Program-made: the position numbers and the translations under genes
Notes under the pieces: generated by a model
The model's database searches: none
What the model was told of the DNA's origin: nothing
What the model saw: the letters and a program-made list of their open reading frames with translations, nothing else
Part shown: piece after piece, positions 5,024 to 6,717 of the stretch
Layout: every line of letters starts with the position of its first letter
Position numbering within the stretch: position 1 is the first letter of the stretch
NCBI GenBank assembly: GCA_002339125.1
Contig: DDJQ01000093.1
Span: forward strand, 1-6,717
Length of the DNA: 6,717 nucleotides
Direction: 5' to 3'
DNA from: Alteromonadaceae bacterium UBA2620
Lineage (GTDB): Bacteria > Pseudomonadota > Gammaproteobacteria > Enterobacterales > Alteromonadaceae

Positions 5024-6430
5024 TCAGGCTTCTACCGCTTTACGTTTGGCCTGAGGGTTGACTCTGCGACGACGCGGCGGACGGGACTGACTATTGCTAT
5101 CAGCGGCTTTGCCAGAGCGTTGGGGGTCGTTCCCGTTCTGCTGAGGTTTTTTATCAGTCCGCTGAGAGCTGCTATTATTCCGCTGAGGGCTCTTTCCATT
5201 CCGCTGAGGCTTACCGGCCGCTTCTGACGAAGTGCTTTTTGCCTTCTTTGGCTTTTTAATTTTCTTCGGTGGCAGCAGCTTAGTTTCTGGTAGCGGCTGA
5301 TTAGGCTCAAACCCTGCCAGACTCTCGCGCGGGATCAGTAGTTGAATAAGGCGCTCAATATCCTGTAATTGATCAATTTCATCCGCACTCACCAATGACC
5401 ACGCCTGTCCTGCAGCCCCTGCGCGACCGGTTCTGCCAATGCGGTGCACATAGTCTGCCGCGGTATTTGGCAGATCCAGATTAATGACTACCGGTAATTC
5501 GCTGATATCAATACCACGGGCCGCAATGTCGGTCGCCACCAGTACTTTTATACTGCCATCTTTAAATGCTTTAAGTGCAGCGGTACGAGCGCCCTGACTC
5601 TTATTGCCATGGATGGCAGCGCTGGGCAAACCCGCACTGGCAAGTTTCGTAGCGATTCGGTTAGCCCCATGCTTGGTACGACTGAATACCAGCACCTGTT
5701 GCCATTTTTGTTGTTTGATCAGACTGGTCAGGGCCGGGATTTTTTTCGATTTATCGACGGCGACCAGTTGCTGCTCAATCTTCTCAACCGTGGTATTCGC
5801 TGGCGTGACCGCCAGTTTAATCGGATTTCGGGTAATCGACTCAGCCAGCGACATCACATTGTCGGCAAAGGTGGCCGAGAATAATAACGACTGTCGCTGC
5901 GCAGGCAGTAACCTAAGAATACGCTTTATGTCGTGAATAAAGCCCATATCGAGCATACGATCGGCTTCGTCCAGTACCAGGATTTCCAGTTGGTCAAACT
6001 TCACTGCATTTTGCTGATACAAGTCCAGTAAACGGCCCGGCGTTGCCACCAGCACGTCTACCCCTGAGCGCAGTATTTTCATTTGCGGGTTGATACCTAC
6101 GCCGCCAAACACCACGGCGCTCTTTAAACGCAGGTGGGTTTTATATTCACGGATATTGGTTTCGACCTGAGCGGCCAGCTCGCGGGTTGGCGTGAGAATC
6201 AGTGCACGCACATGATTGGCTTTGGTTTTCGGCCCCGCCGCCAAACGCTGTAAAACAGGTAATGCAAAACCGGCGGTTTTACCCGTCCCGGTTTGGGCGG
6301 CTGCGAGCACGTCGCGGCCGGTTAAAATAGCCGGGATCGCCTCTTGCTGAATCGGCGAAGGCGAGCTGTAGCCCTTCTCTTTGATAGACTTAAGAAGTGG
6401 GTCACACAGCCCTAGTTGACTAAAAGACAT
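5024..6430 (-). CDS. rhlE: ATP-dependent DEAD-box RNA helicase RhlE
   Basis: The 468-residue product is a cytoplasmic DEAD-box helicase that opens short RNA duplexes using ATP; RhlE is linked to ribosome assembly and RNA turnover, often with cold response. All motifs are present in order: Q motif (PSPIQQ, Q28), motif I AQTGTGKT (45-52), Ia PTRELA (81-86), GG (109-110), Ib TPGRL (130-134), II DEAD (154-157), III SAT (185-187), IV VLVFSRTK (246-253), V ATDIAARGID (299-308) and VI HRIGRTGRAG (329-338). The start MSFSQLGL matches E. coli RhlE (MSFDSLGL), and GAGGT stands three bases before the ATG. From about 385 the protein becomes a basic, low-complexity tail: a KK-rich patch, five 7-residue repeats (408-442) and RPPRRRRVNPQAKRK, fit for binding RNA without specificity. 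Neighbouring genes lie in separate transcripts. Confidence 0.96.
   Translation of the reverse strand: MSFSQLGLCDPLLKSIKEKGYSSPSPIQQEAIPAILTGRDVLAAAQTGTGKTAGFALPVLQRLAAGPKTKANHVRALILTPTRELAAQVETNIREYKTHLRLKSAVVFGGVGINPQMKILRSGVDVLVATPGRLLDLYQQNAVKFDQLEILVLDEADRMLDMGFIHDIKRILRLLPAQRQSLLFSATFADNVMSLAESITRNPIKLAVTPANTTVEKIEQQLVAVDKSKKIPALTSLIKQQKWQQVLVFSRTKHGANRIATKLASAGLPSAAIHGNKSQGARTAALKAFKDGSIKVLVATDIAARGIDISELPVVINLDLPNTAADYVHRIGRTGRAGAAGQAWSLVSADEIDQLQDIERLIQLLIPRESLAGFEPNQPLPETKLLPPKKIKKPKKAKSTSSEAAGKPQRNGKSPQRNNSSSQRTDKKPQQNGNDPQRSGKAADSNSQSRPPRRRRVNPQAKRKAVEA
5105..5209 (-). repeat. Five tandem 21-bp units in the rhlE tail
   Basis: The DNA encodes PQRNGKS, PQRNNSS, SQRTDKK, PQQNGND and PQRSGKA one after another (residues 408-442 of RhlE). 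The units are imperfect at both DNA and protein level; CCGCTGAG recurs on the + strand. Copy number in such arrays commonly differs between strains through replication slippage. Confidence 0.85.
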
Positions 6431-6446
6431 AATACCTCGTTGTATT
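6431..6446 (-). promoter_or_regulatory. Short hairpin around the rhlE ribosome site
   Basis: In the rhlE mRNA, AAUAC and GUAUU can pair over five bases with a loop AACGAG directly before AUG, so the loop and the second arm hold the GAGGU ribosome site. The stem is short and A/U-rich and would be marginal in stability, so a regulatory role is only a possibility. Confidence 0.25.
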
Positions 6447-6621
6447 AGTTAGTACGAAATAATGAGTCCATGCACGACTCGCAGTTGCACGAAAGAAAAA
6501 CGCTATCGGTGTTTACCTTGCTCATATCAGACGGTCAGAATGTGAATCTCTACGGGGACTTACTCGGACTAACGGAAGAAGCGTGAAGCAAATTGAAATA
6601 GTACCTTTCAAAGGCGGGCGC

Positions 6622-6651
6622 ATAGTAACACCCTTTGGGTATGCCTGCCAG
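6622..6651 (-). promoter_or_regulatory. Possible extended -10 promoter of rhlE, long leader
   Basis: On the - strand TGTTACTAT carries a TACTAT -10 box (6627-6622) with a TG one base upstream (extended -10). A CTGGCA with four of six -35 matches (6651-6646) is 18 bases further up. Transcription from here would give a leader of about 185 bases before the rhlE ATG, long for a housekeeping gene but not rare in cold-regulated ones. Confidence 0.35.
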
Positions 6652-6717
6652 TTTAATTTTTAAACAACCCCGGCAGATTAACGGTAGTCCGGCCATATCG
6701 AGTAGGGTGAGGCGTCT
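6641..6717 (+). CDS. Possible 5' end of an unknown + strand ORF at the window edge
   Basis: An ATG at 6641 opens a frame that runs off the right edge (25 codons, beginning MPASLIFKQPRQINGSPA). No ribosome site is visible, and the same bases are also open on the - strand, where a frame from the edge ends at 6550 with an ICRGC motif inside (CXXC-type). At most one can be real, and the proposed rhlE promoter lies in the same place. I do not recognise a family with confidence. Confidence 0.2.
   Translation, partial: MPASLIFKQPRQINGSPAISSRVRR

Noticed and set aside
4889..5227. 112-codon + strand ORF over the 3' end of rhlE
   Set aside because: Its second half is the antisense of the RhlE repeat tail, giving an artificial PLR repeat. 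The first half covers the rhlE terminator hairpins and the promoter region of the lipoprotein gene.
5604..5936. Two + strand ORFs inside rhlE
   Set aside because: They lie antisense to helicase motifs II to IV and have no support of their own.
6470..6586. 38-codon + strand ORF upstream of rhlE
   Set aside because: No ribosome site or known family. It falls inside the likely rhlE leader and other frames there are equally open, so it is not listed as a gene.

Overview
The window looks like chromosome from a marine gammaproteobacterium of the Alteromonadales type (Alteromonas or a near relative). This rests on a DEAD-box helicase of RhlE type, a YeiP/EfpL-type EF-P paralogue, a DUF4397 lipoprotein and a trypsin-like protease ending in a PEP-CTERM-like tail with the variant reading NAPATL. 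The genus call is inference from family content; no rRNA or other marker is present.

Layout: the left third is read on the + strand and the right two thirds on the - strand, converging near 2300-2343. Left to right: the 3' part of a secreted trypsin-fold protease with a C-terminal sorting tail (1-785) and a strong terminator (805-840); a 523-base gap holding the relic of an MBOAT/AlgI-type gene on the - strand (969-1127); a response-regulator receiver cut off after beta-strand 4 and continued by an unrelated membrane-segment/Cys-containing tail (1309-1800); and a small exported NTF2/SnoaL-like protein (1836-2300). On the - strand, reading right to left: rhlE (6430-5024) with a long leader, a four-repeat DUF4397 lipoprotein (4837-3461) with its own promoter and terminator, then a tight two-gene unit efpL (3272-2697) and a cytoplasmic FKBP prolyl isomerase (2684-2343).

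How the genes relate: the efpL-FKBP pair is the one convincing functional unit, since both act on proline, one at the ribosome during translation of proline-rich stretches and one on the finished peptide bond. rhlE and the DUF4397 gene look separately transcribed. The stretch 840-1800 reads as a scar: two genes pointing away from each other are each reduced to their N-terminal part, which suggests past deletion or recombination.

No mobile element, CRISPR array, tRNA or rRNA was recognised. I do not see a clearly new multi-gene system here. The items most worth a second look are the chimeric receiver ORF, the MBOAT relic beside it, the efpL-FKBP pairing, the 21-bp repeat array in the rhlE tail and the unexplained stretch at the right edge.
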